DNA of 64,000 nt from contig LR590463.1 of NCBI GenBank assembly GCA_901472405.1, forward strand, positions 806,001 through 870,000, written 5' to 3'. The notes beneath the pieces are model-generated. The model saw only the letters and a list, made by a program, of their open reading frames with translations. It ran no database searches and was not told the DNA's origin. Shown piece after piece: positions 21,990-29,677 of the stretch; position 1 is the stretch's first letter; each line of letters opens with the position of its first letter. The stretch comes from Serratia rubidaea (GTDB lineage Bacteria > Pseudomonadota > Gammaproteobacteria > Enterobacterales > Enterobacteriaceae). A program made the position numbers and the translations under genes.

Positions 21990-24221
21990 ATGGTTGCGGT
22001 AAGAAGTGCACATTTGAACACGGCAGGTGAATTCGCTCTTGACGAGTGGCTTGCCGGTCTTGGGCTACCCAACCCACAGTCCGTTGAACGACTGGCCGAT
22101 ACCTGGCGCTATTGCGAACAACAGACCAAAGACCATCCGGACGCGCCGAAACTGCTGGGGCGCGGCCTGGAAATGGTGGAAATTCTCTCGACCCTCAGCA
22201 TGGACAACGACAGCATGCGCGCGGCGCTGCTGTTCCCGCTGGCCGACGCCGGTCTGGTGCAGGAAACGACCCTGAATGAGGTGTTCGGCAGCAATATCGT
22301 TGCGCTGGTGCACGGCGTGCGCGATATGGACGCCATTCGTCAGTTGAAGGCGACCCACAACGACTCGATGGGCTCCGAGCAGGTCGATAACGTGCGCCGC
22401 ATGCTCCTGGCGATGGTGGAAGATTTCCGCTGCGTGGTGATCAAGCTGGCGGAGCGTATTGCCCACCTGCGCGAAGTGAAGGACGCGCCGGAAGATGAAC
22501 GGGTGCTGGCGGCCAAGGAGTGTTCCAATATCTATGCGCCGCTGGCCAACCGTCTGGGCATCGGCCAGCTGAAGTGGGAGCTGGAGGATTTCTGCTTCCG
22601 CTACCTGCACCCGGACGAATACAAGCGCATCGCCAAACTGCTGCACGAACGCCGCATCGACCGCGAACAGTTTATCGACGATTTTGTCGCCTCGCTGCGC
22701 AAGGCGATGGCGGACGAGGATATCCGGGTGGAAATTTACGGCCGCCCCAAGCATATCTACAGCATCTGGCGCAAAATGCAGAAAAAGGCGCTGGCGTTCG
22801 ACGAACTGTTCGACGTGCGTGCGGTGCGCATCGTGGCCGAACGGCTGCAGGACTGCTATGCGGCGCTCGGCATCGTGCATACCCATTTCCGCCATCTGCC
22901 GGACGAGTTTGACGACTATGTCGCCAACCCGAAGCCTAACGGTTATCAGTCGATCCATACCGTGGTGCTCGGCCCGCGCGGCAAAACGGTCGAAATCCAG
23001 ATCCGTACCCGCCAGATGCACGAGGACGCCGAGCTGGGCGTCGCCGCGCACTGGAAGTACAAAGAGGGCGCCGGCGTCACCGTGCGCTCCGGCTACGAGG
23101 AGCGCATCGCCTGGCTGCGTAAGCTGATCGCCTGGCAGGAAGAGATGGCCGACTCCGGCGAAATGCTCGACGAAGTGCGCAGCCAGGTGTTCGACGACCG
23201 GGTGTACGTATTTACGCCGAAGGGCGACGTGGTCGACCTGCCGGCCGGCTCAACGCCGCTGGACTTCGCCTACCATATTCACAGCGACGTCGGCCACCGC
23301 TGCATCGGCGCCAAGATTGGCGGGCGTATCGTGCCGTTCACCTATCAGCTGCAGATGGGCGACCAGATTGAAATCATCACCCAGAAGCAGCCGAACCCGA
23401 GCCGCGACTGGCTGAACCCGAACCTCGGCTACGTCACCACCAGCCGCGGGCGTTCGAAGATCCATAACTGGTTCCGCAAACAGGATCGCGATAAAAACAT
23501 TCTGGCCGGCCGCCAGATGCTGGACAACGAACTGGAGCACCTCGGCATCAGCCTGAAAGAGGCGGAGAAACTACTGGTTCCGCGTTACAACATGAACTCG
23601 CTGGATGAAGTGCTGGCGGCGATCGGCGGCGGGGATATCCGCCTCAATCAGATGGTGAACTTCCTGCAGAGCAAGTTCAACAAGCCGAGCGCCGAGGAGC
23701 AGGACCGCGAAGCGCTGCGTCAGCTGGTGCAGCACAAGGCGCCGCCGGCCACCCGTAAGAAGGATGACGGCCGGGTGGTGGTGGAGGGCGTCGGTAACCT
23801 GATGCACCACATCGCCCGCTGCTGCCAGCCGATTCCGGGCGACGATATCGTCGGCTTTATCACCCAGGGGCGCGGCATCTCCATCCACCGCGCCGACTGC
23901 GACCAGCTGACCGAACTGCAGTCCCACGCGCCGGAGCGCATCGTCGACGCGGTGTGGGGGGAAAGCTACTCCAGCGGCTATTCGCTGGTGGTGCGGGTGA
24001 TGGCCAACGATCGCAGCGGCCTGCTGCGCGATATCACCACCATCCTCGCCAACGAGAAGGTGAACGTGCTGGGCGTCGCCAGCCGCAGCGATACCAAAAA
24101 GCAGATGGCGACCATCGATATGGATATCGAAATCTACAACCAGCAGGTGCTGGGCCGGGTGCTGGCGAAGCTGAACCAGCTGCCGGATGTGATAGACGCC
24201 AAGCGTCTGCACGGCAGCTGA
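21990..24221 (+). CDS. relA: GTP pyrophosphokinase RelA
   Basis: Ribosome-associated (p)ppGpp synthetase I, 743 residues. The N-terminal pseudo-hydrolase domain lacks the HD metal motif (FPLADAGL at that place). The synthetase domain carries YGRPKHIYSIWRKM and the EFDD signature of monofunctional RelA. TGS (VYVFTPKGDVVDLPAGSTPLDFAYHIHSDVG), a Cys-rich zinc-finger region (HHIARCCQPIPGDDIVGF) and a C-terminal ACT domain follow. Intact. Confidence 0.97.
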   Translation: MVAVRSAHLNTAGEFALDEWLAGLGLPNPQSVERLADTWRYCEQQTKDHPDAPKLLGRGLEMVEILSTLSMDNDSMRAALLFPLADAGLVQETTLNEVFGSNIVALVHGVRDMDAIRQLKATHNDSMGSEQVDNVRRMLLAMVEDFRCVVIKLAERIAHLREVKDAPEDERVLAAKECSNIYAPLANRLGIGQLKWELEDFCFRYLHPDEYKRIAKLLHERRIDREQFIDDFVASLRKAMADEDIRVEIYGRPKHIYSIWRKMQKKALAFDELFDVRAVRIVAERLQDCYAALGIVHTHFRHLPDEFDDYVANPKPNGYQSIHTVVLGPRGKTVEIQIRTRQMHEDAELGVAAHWKYKEGAGVTVRSGYEERIAWLRKLIAWQEEMADSGEMLDEVRSQVFDDRVYVFTPKGDVVDLPAGSTPLDFAYHIHSDVGHRCIGAKIGGRIVPFTYQLQMGDQIEIITQKQPNPSRDWLNPNLGYVTTSRGRSKIHNWFRKQDRDKNILAGRQMLDNELEHLGISLKEAEKLLVPRYNMNSLDEVLAAIGGGDIRLNQMVNFLQSKFNKPSAEEQDREALRQLVQHKAPPATRKKDDGRVVVEGVGNLMHHIARCCQPIPGDDIVGFITQGRGISIHRADCDQLTELQSHAPERIVDAVWGESYSSGYSLVVRVMANDRSGLLRDITTILANEKVNVLGVASRSDTKKQMATIDMDIEIYNQQVLGRVLAKLNQLPDVIDAKRLHGS

Positions 24222-24350
24222 ATCCCCGGGGTCTTTCACACCGCCTCGTTGTTGGCTGCAAACGCTCACCCCGGTTGCTTAGTTTACTAAGCTCCCGGGG
24301 ATTCACGTTTTTGCCGCCTAGATGCGGCGCGAAATCCATTGGGGATTCAG
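24222..24350. repeat. ERIC element downstream of relA
   Basis: CGCTCACCCCGGTTGCTTAG followed by TACTAAGCTCCCGGGGATTCAC closely follows the central inverted repeat of ERIC. The flanking arms AATCCCCGGGG and CCGGGGATT are also inverted. It begins at the relA stop codon. Confidence 0.75.
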
Positions 24351-24404
24351 GTGCCTGACGTTTGAATGCGGCGCGAAATCCATTGGGGACTCAGGTGTCT
24401 GACG
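24322..24404 (+). repeat. 39-bp direct repeat, two copies
   Basis: Two copies of a 39-bp unit beginning ATGCGGCGCGAAATCCATTG, at 24322-24360 and 24366-24404, differ at two positions. The first overlaps the outer arm of the ERIC element, so this looks like a partial tandem duplication of its edge. Confidence 0.8.
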
Positions 24405-24457
24405 CCTGGATGCGGTAACCGCATGGTTAAAACTTATTGAGCCATCAAGGAGACGGA

Positions 24458-24471
24458 CGCCATAATGGGCG
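24458..24471 (+). repeat. left copy of 14-bp direct repeat flanking the relA-mazG cassette
   Basis: CGCCATAATGGGCG occurs here and at 25657-25670. Here it is preceded by ACGGA; the right copy is followed by TCCGT and seven T. The outer halves together would form a perfect 9-bp terminator stem, so the repeat marks the ends of an insertion. Confidence 0.8.
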
Positions 24472-24678
24472 CAAGATATTAATTTAAAATTGTTTAAAAT
24501 CAATTTCTTGATGGTTTTTTGGGGCTAAAAGAGTGCCTGTGTGACATATGTTTTCCCCACCTTTCACCCTCAAAAGTTTACACCTCGCACAAATAGCCTT
24601 CCTGCCAGATAGCTCTTATTGATATGTCACCTTCTGGACATTAACATCAGGGAAACTTACTGATAGGGATAGTTATAA
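24472..24678. other. AT-rich leader of the unknown cassette
   Basis: About 200 bp of AT-rich non-coding DNA precedes the gene at 24679. I see no clear promoter hexamers, hairpin or inverted repeat in it. A GTGTGACA sequence at 24540 recurs at 25558 near the other end. Confidence 0.4.
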
Positions 24679-25317
24679 ATGGATGTTATGGATGCAGGGA
24701 AAGCCATTGCGTTAGGTATTGCAAGCATTCCGCGTGATGCATATTTAGGGTTAGAGCGCACATTGCAGGATCTAAACCTGAGTGATGGGCGTAGCTACTA
24801 TCAGCGCCGTAATCTGGCGGAAGATGCCCGTTTTGCCCGTGGTATGATTAAGATTGTGAAGAACCGCAATCAGATATACGACATTGCCAAGATCATATTA
24901 AATGATGTTATTGATAAGGTTCCGGAGCCGGTTCTGAAATGGCTGCATAGTGCAGTGACGCAAAAGCAGACGGAAGCGGAAAGCAGTTGGGTTATGCAAA
25001 ACTTAATCGTTACCTACCTTGCGCAGCAGCTTTGTGAGGGGGTGATGATGAGTGCATTTTTCAAGCTCACGATCCGTACAACCCTTACCGCTGGGGTAGG
25101 TTTGATACTGACCCAAGGATTGTTAGCTAATGCAGCTAATGCATCCCGTGAACTGGCGTTGACTAACCCCGCCCTGTATCGCAAGCTCTACATCAAAGAC
25201 TTTGATATGCTTTACTTTATGTTTGAAAAGCCGATCGGCAAAATTACTAAGCTCATCCCAGACGTATCAAAACAATCCGGCTCAGTTGCAGAATTCTGTA
25301 CAAAATCTAGATTTTAG
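24679..25317 (+). CDS. hypothetical protein, accessory cassette gene 1
   Basis: I do not recognise this 212-residue protein. The N-terminal two thirds are soluble and charged (SYYQRRNLAEDARFARGMIKIV). A weakly hydrophobic stretch runs from about residues 128 to 155 (FFKLTIRTTLTAGVGLILTQGLLANAAN), and the C-terminus is again polar. No signal peptide is visible. AGGGATAG lies 9-15 bp before the ATG; a second in-frame ATG is at residue 4. Base composition is clearly more AT-rich than relA and mazG on either side. A small two-segment membrane protein follows 11 bp later, which could be an effector/immunity or toxin/partner pair; that is speculation from layout. Confidence 0.7.
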   Translation: MDVMDAGKAIALGIASIPRDAYLGLERTLQDLNLSDGRSYYQRRNLAEDARFARGMIKIVKNRNQIYDIAKIILNDVIDKVPEPVLKWLHSAVTQKQTEAESSWVMQNLIVTYLAQQLCEGVMMSAFFKLTIRTTLTAGVGLILTQGLLANAANASRELALTNPALYRKLYIKDFDMLYFMFEKPIGKITKLIPDVSKQSGSVAEFCTKSRF

Positions 25318-25328
25318 AGGATGAATAT

Positions 25329-25514
25329 ATGATTTTCCTCATGCGTTTGCTTTTCGGTCTGGTGGGCTCTGTGATGGGGGGCGCTGCACTTCTTAGTTTT
25401 GCGTACTTCTACGAGGAACCCGGCAACATGAAAATTATAGCCCCGTTGGGGATTGTTGTTGTTGGTGTCCTGTTGCTTATCGTGATCGACAGGTTTACCC
25501 CTAAGAAAGATTGA
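25329..25514 (+). CDS. small membrane protein, accessory cassette gene 2
   Basis: A 61-residue protein with two predicted membrane segments (about 5-25, LFGLVGSVMGGAALLSFAYF; about 36-54, IAPLGIVVVGVLLLIVI), a short loop YEEPGNMK between them and a charged tail DRFTPKKD. The family is unknown. It starts 11 bp after the preceding hypothetical gene, with AGAGGATG as a ribosome site, so the two are co-transcribed. Size and topology fit an immunity or anchor protein, but nothing in the sequence proves it. Confidence 0.65.
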   Translation: MIFLMRLLFGLVGSVMGGAALLSFAYFYEEPGNMKIIAPLGIVVVGVLLLIVIDRFTPKKD

Positions 25515-25656
25515 TGCCCTCTACTGCCCATCCTCAAATGTCATGGTAGGTAGTTTGTGTGACACTTTGTTTTTCATACTGCATTAAAAAATGTATGAAT
25601 ATTATGTGGTTACGTTTTTGCTTTCCGTAACTTGTTGAATGTGAAGTATACGGTAG

Positions 25657-25679
25657 CGCCATAATGGGCGTCCGTTTTT
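25657..25679 (+). terminator. terminator at the right end of the cassette, with the second 14-bp repeat copy
   Basis: CGCCATAATGGGCG (25657-25670) followed by TCCG and TTTTTTT can form a 4-bp stem with a U-tract. The full 9-bp stem ACGGACGCC / GGCGTCCGT would form only if joined to the sequence now at 24454-24460. It ends about 17 bp before mazG. Confidence 0.6.
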
Positions 25680-25695
25680 TTGCCGAGATTTTGCC

Positions 25696-26490
25696 ATGAC
25701 CTCATCCACTCCGCTGCAGCGTCTGCTGAATATTATGAAAACGCTGCGTGACCCGCAGGCGGGCTGCCCGTGGGACCGCAAGCAGACCTTTGCCACCATC
25801 GCGCCGTATACGCTGGAAGAAACCTATGAAGTGCTGGATGCGATCGAGCGCCAGGACTATGCCGACCTGCGCGACGAGCTGGGCGATCTGCTGTTTCAGG
25901 TGGTGTTCTACGCCCAGATGGGGCAGGAGCAGGGGCTGTTTGATTTTGACGACGTGTGCAGCGCCATCAGCGACAAACTGGAGCGGCGCCACCCGCACAT
26001 CTTCGGCGATGCCGACGCGGCGGACAATGCGACGATTGCGGCGCGCTGGGAGCAGCTGAAGGCCGGCGAGCGGGCGGAAAAGGCGCTGCACTCGGCGCTG
26101 GACGATATCCCCAACGCGCTGCCGGCGCTGATGAAGGCGCACAAAATCCAGAAGCGCTGCGCCGCGGTGGGCTTTGACTGGCATACGCTGGGGCCGGTGC
26201 TCGACAAGGTGCATGAAGAGATTGACGAAGTGATGCACGAAGCGCAGCAGGCGGTGGTGGACCAGCAAAAGCTGGAAGAGGAAATCGGCGACCTGCTGTT
26301 CGCCACGGTCAATTTGTCGCGCCACCTGGGCCACAAGGCGGAAAACGCGCTGCAGGTCGCCAACCGCAAGTTCGAACGGCGCTTCCGTCAGGTGGAGAGC
26401 ATCATCGCCCGCCAGGGGCTGACGATGAGCGACGCGACGCTGGAACAGATGGAAGAGGCCTGGCAGCAGGTGAAAAAAACTGAAATCTGA
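25696..26490 (+). CDS. mazG: nucleoside triphosphate pyrophosphohydrolase MazG
   Basis: House-cleaning NTP pyrophosphohydrolase of 264 residues that also lowers ppGpp-linked stress in E. coli. Two tandem MazG domains carry the EExxE...ExxD metal motif: EETYEVLDAIERQDYADLRDELGD (about residues 38-62) and HEEIDEVMHEA...EEEIGD. In E. coli, mazG follows mazEF after relA; here no mazEF-like genes are present and an unrelated cassette occupies the gap. Confidence 0.95.
   Translation: MTSSTPLQRLLNIMKTLRDPQAGCPWDRKQTFATIAPYTLEETYEVLDAIERQDYADLRDELGDLLFQVVFYAQMGQEQGLFDFDDVCSAISDKLERRHPHIFGDADAADNATIAARWEQLKAGERAEKALHSALDDIPNALPALMKAHKIQKRCAAVGFDWHTLGPVLDKVHEEIDEVMHEAQQAVVDQQKLEEEIGDLLFATVNLSRHLGHKAENALQVANRKFERRFRQVESIIARQGLTMSDATLEQMEEAWQQVKKTEI
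26477..26488 (+). repeat. left copy of a 12-bp direct repeat flanking the RiPP island
   Basis: AAACTGAAATCT forms the last codons of mazG and recurs at 33083-33094, just outside the RiPP exporter gene. The pair brackets the resolvase and RiPP operon and may be an integration or deletion footprint. Confidence 0.5.
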
Positions 26491-26568
26491 GCGGATGAGA
26501 ACGTCGATGAACGTGTTTTTTTCACTCACCGCTGCCTTTCTGTTTAGGGTGTCCGTGGGCGAAGGGGG

Positions 26569-27130
26569 TTAACCGCATCTTTTCAGGTATTGGTATAACG
26601 TTTCTCTGCTGATGCCAAACTCACGGGCAAGCTGCGCTTTACTCTCACCGTTGGTAACGCGCAGTTGTAATTCAGCCTGTTGTTCCGCAGACAGTGATTT
26701 TTTCCTACCGCGATAAGCTCCGCGCATTCTGGCCGACTCGATGCCTTCTCGTTGACGTTCACGCCTTAAAGCACGTTCGAATTCGGCAAATGCCCCCATC
26801 ATGGCCAGCATCAGATTTGCCATTGATGAACCGTTATTGCTAAAAGTTAAACGCTCTTTCACGAACTCAATACACACGCCCTTATCGACCAGTCTGCGCA
26901 CCTGGCGCTGCAGGTCGGTCAAGTTGCGCGCCAGCCTATCCATACTGGGAACCACGACGGTGTCGCCGTTGCATACCGTCGAGAACAGCGTATCCAGTGC
27001 CGGGCGCTGGACGTCTTTGTTTGACGCGTTATCTGTAAAACACTTTATCTACCACCAGTTGTTCCCATTGCTGTTCCGGATTGCGCTCAAAGTGACTCAT
27101 CCGAATGTAGCCAATACGTTGACCGTTCAT
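26569..27130 (-). pseudogene. Tn3-family resolvase, serine recombinase (one frameshift as read)
   Basis: Small serine recombinase of about 186 residues once one base is removed. The N-terminal GQRIGYIRMSHFERNPEQQ carries the catalytic Ser after YIRM. MDRLARNLTDLQ and the long E-helix (MLAMMGAFAEFERALRRERQREGI) follow, then a C-terminal helix-turn-helix (AQLAREFGISRETLYQYL). The wording is typical of TnpR from Tn3-family transposons. The frame breaks near 27037-27040, where four A (plus strand) should be three. No transposase is beside it, so it is a remnant or a stand-alone resolvase. A res-like repeat set lies just upstream. Confidence 0.88.
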
Positions 27131-27179
27131 ACGCCTCCAATGCTTAATATTATTGATTGTCTGTGAATCTAAATTTAAG

Positions 27180-27245
27180 TGTCAGAAAATAAAATTTAAA
27201 CTTTATTCTGACATATTTTCTTGCTTCTCTGGTTTTATTTTGACA
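27180..27245. promoter_or_regulatory. res-like resolvase binding region
   Basis: Three copies of a TGTCARAATAAA-like 12-14 bp unit lie upstream of the resolvase. Two form an inverted pair spanning 34 bp (27180-27213, arms TGTCAGAA and CTGACA). A third half-site lies at 27234-27245 (TTTATTTTGACA). Tn3/gamma-delta resolvases bind paired TGTC-starting half-sites, one of their sub-sites being 34 bp. The region also carries the promoter space for the RiPP precursor. Confidence 0.55.
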
Positions 27246-27411
27246 TGGATGTATAGCTTAGTTTTTTAAAATAGTCTTTAGGTTATAAAAATAATAATTG
27301 GAAATTTATCCTGCATAACACTTTTTGTTTTTCACTCTTTATTTTTAACCCTGCTTCTGCAAAGGTTTGCGGGCGCATCAATTCCGGTGTGCATATAAAA
27401 AGGATGATGAA

Positions 27412-27567
27412 ATGTCTAAGTTAGCTAAAGAAATTATCATGAACAAAGCTGTGGTAACCGTTGCTGCTGATAAAAAAGAGGCACGGAAAGCCCTGACTCA
27501 ATCTATGCTGGATAGCGTTTCTGGCGGTTGGGTCAACGCCTTTGCGCGCTGGTCTAAGAGCTTCTAA
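27412..27567 (+). CDS. RiPP precursor peptide (XYE/triceptide type)
   Basis: A 51-residue peptide with a charged leader (MSKLAKEIIMNKAVVTVAAD...) ends in a double-glycine site, SVSGG. A 12-residue core, WVNAFARWSKSF, follows. The core is three aromatic-X-X units in a row (WVN, FAR, WSK), the pattern modified to three-residue cyclophanes by radical SAM enzymes. The start at 27412 follows AAAAAGGA at a normal distance; an upstream in-frame ATG at 27367 has no ribosome site and adds 15 unrelated residues. The GG site matches the C39 peptidase of the exporter at the operon end. Confidence 0.85.
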   Translation: MSKLAKEIIMNKAVVTVAADKKEARKALTQSMLDSVSGGWVNAFARWSKSF

Positions 27568-27577
27568 TTGATCCTGG

Positions 27578-27601
27578 TGCAGGGTGGGTGACCACCCTGC
27601 A
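27578..27601 (+). terminator. hairpin between precursor and maturase genes
   Basis: A perfect 10-bp stem TGCAGGGTGG / CCACCCTGCA with GTGA loop is followed by a T-rich stretch (ATATCTTTCTTTG). It lies 10 bp after the precursor stop, so it probably acts as a partial terminator or RNA stabiliser that gives more precursor than enzyme. Confidence 0.7.
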
Positions 27602-27632
27602 TATCTTTCTTTGTTGAACAGTGGTACAGGCG

Positions 27633-28813
27633 ATGGCGAGTAAGAAAAAAATAAAGCATCTTGAAATAATTTTAAAGGTTAGTGAACGATGCAACATTAA
27701 CTGCACGTATTGCTATGTATTCAACATGGGAAATGACTTGGCAATAAATTCAAAGCCAATTATTCATCATGATATCATTATTAACCTAAGAGGGTTCTTC
27801 GAACGCGCCTGTCAGGAATATGAAATAGAAACCGTTCAGGTTGACTTTCATGGCGGCGAGCCACTCATGATGGGGAAAGGCGAGGTTTGATCGCGCATGC
27901 CAAGAGCTGATGTCCGGTGATTATAACGGCGCCAGACTTAACCTTGCTTGTCAGACAAATGCTATTCTTATTGATAATGAGTGGGTTAATATTTTCTCTA
28001 AATATAATGTCAGTGTTGGTATTTCTATTGATGGGCCCAAGCACATTAACGACAGACACCGACTGGATAGAAAAGGCCGCAGCACCTATGAAGGTACGGT
28101 AAGAGGCTTGAAAATGCTGCAGGAGGCCTGGCGGGAAGGCAGATTAAACGATGAGCCGGGTATCCTGTGCGTTGCCAATCCATCGGTCAAAGGGGCTGAA
28201 ATCTATCGTCATTTTGTCGATGTGTTGAAATGCAAAAAGTTTGATTTCCTCATTCCGGATGAAAGTCATGATACATGCACCGATCCGGAAGGTTTGTCGG
28301 ACTTTTATTGTTCAGCGCTGGATGAGTTTTTTGGGGATGCGGATAAAGACGTATATGTGCGCTACTTCCATACGCACATGCAATCCATGTTGAGTTCAGA
28401 ATTCAACCCGGTCATGGGGGGTAAGTAAAGCCGGTAGCGACGCTTTCGCTTTCACGGTCAGCTCCGATGGCGACCTTTATGTGGATGATACGTTAAGAAC
28501 GACGAACGACGCGATATTTACACCTATTGGAAATGTCCGGCATTTAATGCTGTCAGAAACACTCTCTTCATGGCAGGTGAATAAATATGTGGCTATAAAT
28601 AATCAGCTGCCTAGCGTTTGCGTCGATTGCGTCTGGCAAAAAGTCTGCGGTGGTGGGCGCCATATTCAGCGCTACTCCTCCGGAGATGATTTTAATCGTG
28701 AAAGCGTGTACTGCCCGTCGATCAGAAAGATCATGAGTCGTGCGGCTTCGCATTTGATTGCGTCAGGGGTGGAGGAGGACATTATCATGAAAAACTTAGA
28801 GGTTAATTCGTGA
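27633..28813 (+). pseudogene. radical SAM/SPASM RiPP maturase, XyeB-like (two frameshifts as read)
   Basis: The SAM-binding 4Fe-4S motif is Cys20-Cys24-Cys27 (SERCNINCTYCYVF). DFHGGEPLMMG and GISIDGPKHINDRHR are standard radical SAM core motifs. The C-terminal part has a SPASM-like Cys set (CVDCVWQKVCGGG ... SVYCPS). It probably links aromatic rings to beta-carbons in the precursor core. The frame breaks near 27881 (one G too many; expected MMGKARFDRACQEL) and near 28418 (G run of wrong length; expected PVMGxVSKAGSDAF). Repair gives about 393 residues. ATG at 27633 is preferred; GTG at 27621 is possible. Its last bases overlap the next gene (GTGA). Confidence 0.85.
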
Positions 28814-29673
28814 TCAGGCGACTATTCTTGGGGGCATTCCTGTTTTCCGGCATTTGCATGGCAAACCCTCCCGCTGATTTTGGGCGGGTGCGGTATGACG
28901 AACGTGGCTTGCCGTTAATTGATGTTTGGATTGACAAGCGTCTTCATACCTTAATGCTGGATACCGGCAGCGGGGAGGGGATGCATCTTTATCAACACGA
29001 ACTTGACAAGTTGCTGGCTAATCCGAGTCTGAGTGCGACTGAAAAAACGCCTCGCCGGCTGATGGATGTTGCTGGTGGTGAAAATAAAGTTTCGGCATGG
29101 AATATTAGCCGGTTATTTGTTTCCAATATTCCTTTTGACAATGTTGAAACGGTCAGTTTTAAACCGTGGGGGTTGAGCATCGGCGGCGATGTCCCGGTAA
29201 ATGAAGTTATGGGATTGGGACTTTTTCGCCAACGTCGGGTTCTTATGGATTTTAAAAACGATCGGCTGCAAATATTGGCGGATTTGCCTGCTGACATCAA
29301 AAAGTGGTCATCCTATCCTGTGGAGCCAAGTGCATCTGGATTACGTGTTACCGCATCTGCGGGCGATGCGCCTTTACATTTAATTGTCGATACTGCCGCC
29401 AGCCATTCTCTCCTGTTTTCTGACCGCTTGCCGTCAGGGCTGCTTTTCTCTGGGTGTCGCGACATTGAACCTGAAGCATCCAACCTGGACTGCCGGGTGA
29501 CCAAAATAGCGGTTACGGATCGTGAAGGTAAAACACGTGATGACCTGGCCGTCGTTACCTCTGGCGAAACGCCTCAGGAATTGGATTTTGACGGCCTGTT
29601 GGGGATGAAATTTATGCGGGGGCATCAGGTGATCATCGATATGCCTGGACGCCTGCTTTATATCAGCCGTTAG
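28810..29673 (+). CDS. pepsin/retropepsin-like aspartyl protease of the RiPP operon
   Basis: A 287-residue protein with an N-terminal signal sequence (MIRRLFLGAFLFSGICMA, likely cleaved before NPP). Two aspartyl active-site motifs lie one in each half: LMLDTGSGEG with Asp51 and LIVDTAASHS with Asp194. That is a single-chain, two-lobe aspartic protease layout. GTG start at 28810 overlaps the maturase stop. A periplasmic location is predicted; it may trim the exported peptide or act in self-protection. The second motif is DTA rather than DTG. Confidence 0.8.
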   Translation: MIRRLFLGAFLFSGICMANPPADFGRVRYDERGLPLIDVWIDKRLHTLMLDTGSGEGMHLYQHELDKLLANPSLSATEKTPRRLMDVAGGENKVSAWNISRLFVSNIPFDNVETVSFKPWGLSIGGDVPVNEVMGLGLFRQRRVLMDFKNDRLQILADLPADIKKWSSYPVEPSASGLRVTASAGDAPLHLIVDTAASHSLLFSDRLPSGLLFSGCRDIEPEASNLDCRVTKIAVTDREGKTRDDLAVVTSGETPQELDFDGLLGMKFMRGHQVIIDMPGRLLYISR

Positions 29674-29677
29674 TGCG

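Noticed and set aside
24538..25575. TGTGTGACA sequences near both ends of the unknown cassette as transposon ends
   Set aside because: They are in direct, not inverted, orientation, lie well inside the 14-bp repeats and match over fewer than 20 bp.
24472..25656. Typical insertion sequence between relA and mazG
   Set aside because: There is no transposase motif and no terminal inverted repeat inside the 14-bp duplications.
26569..27130. Reading the serine recombinase as an invertase that flips the RiPP promoter
   Set aside because: The protein is closest in wording to Tn3-type resolvases. I found no pair of inverted 26-bp crossover sites around an invertible segment.
28846..28866. Lipoprotein signal in the aspartyl protease (FSGIC before residue 17)
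   Set aside because: The residue before Cys is Ile, which does not fit a lipobox; a normal signal-peptidase site after CMA is likelier.
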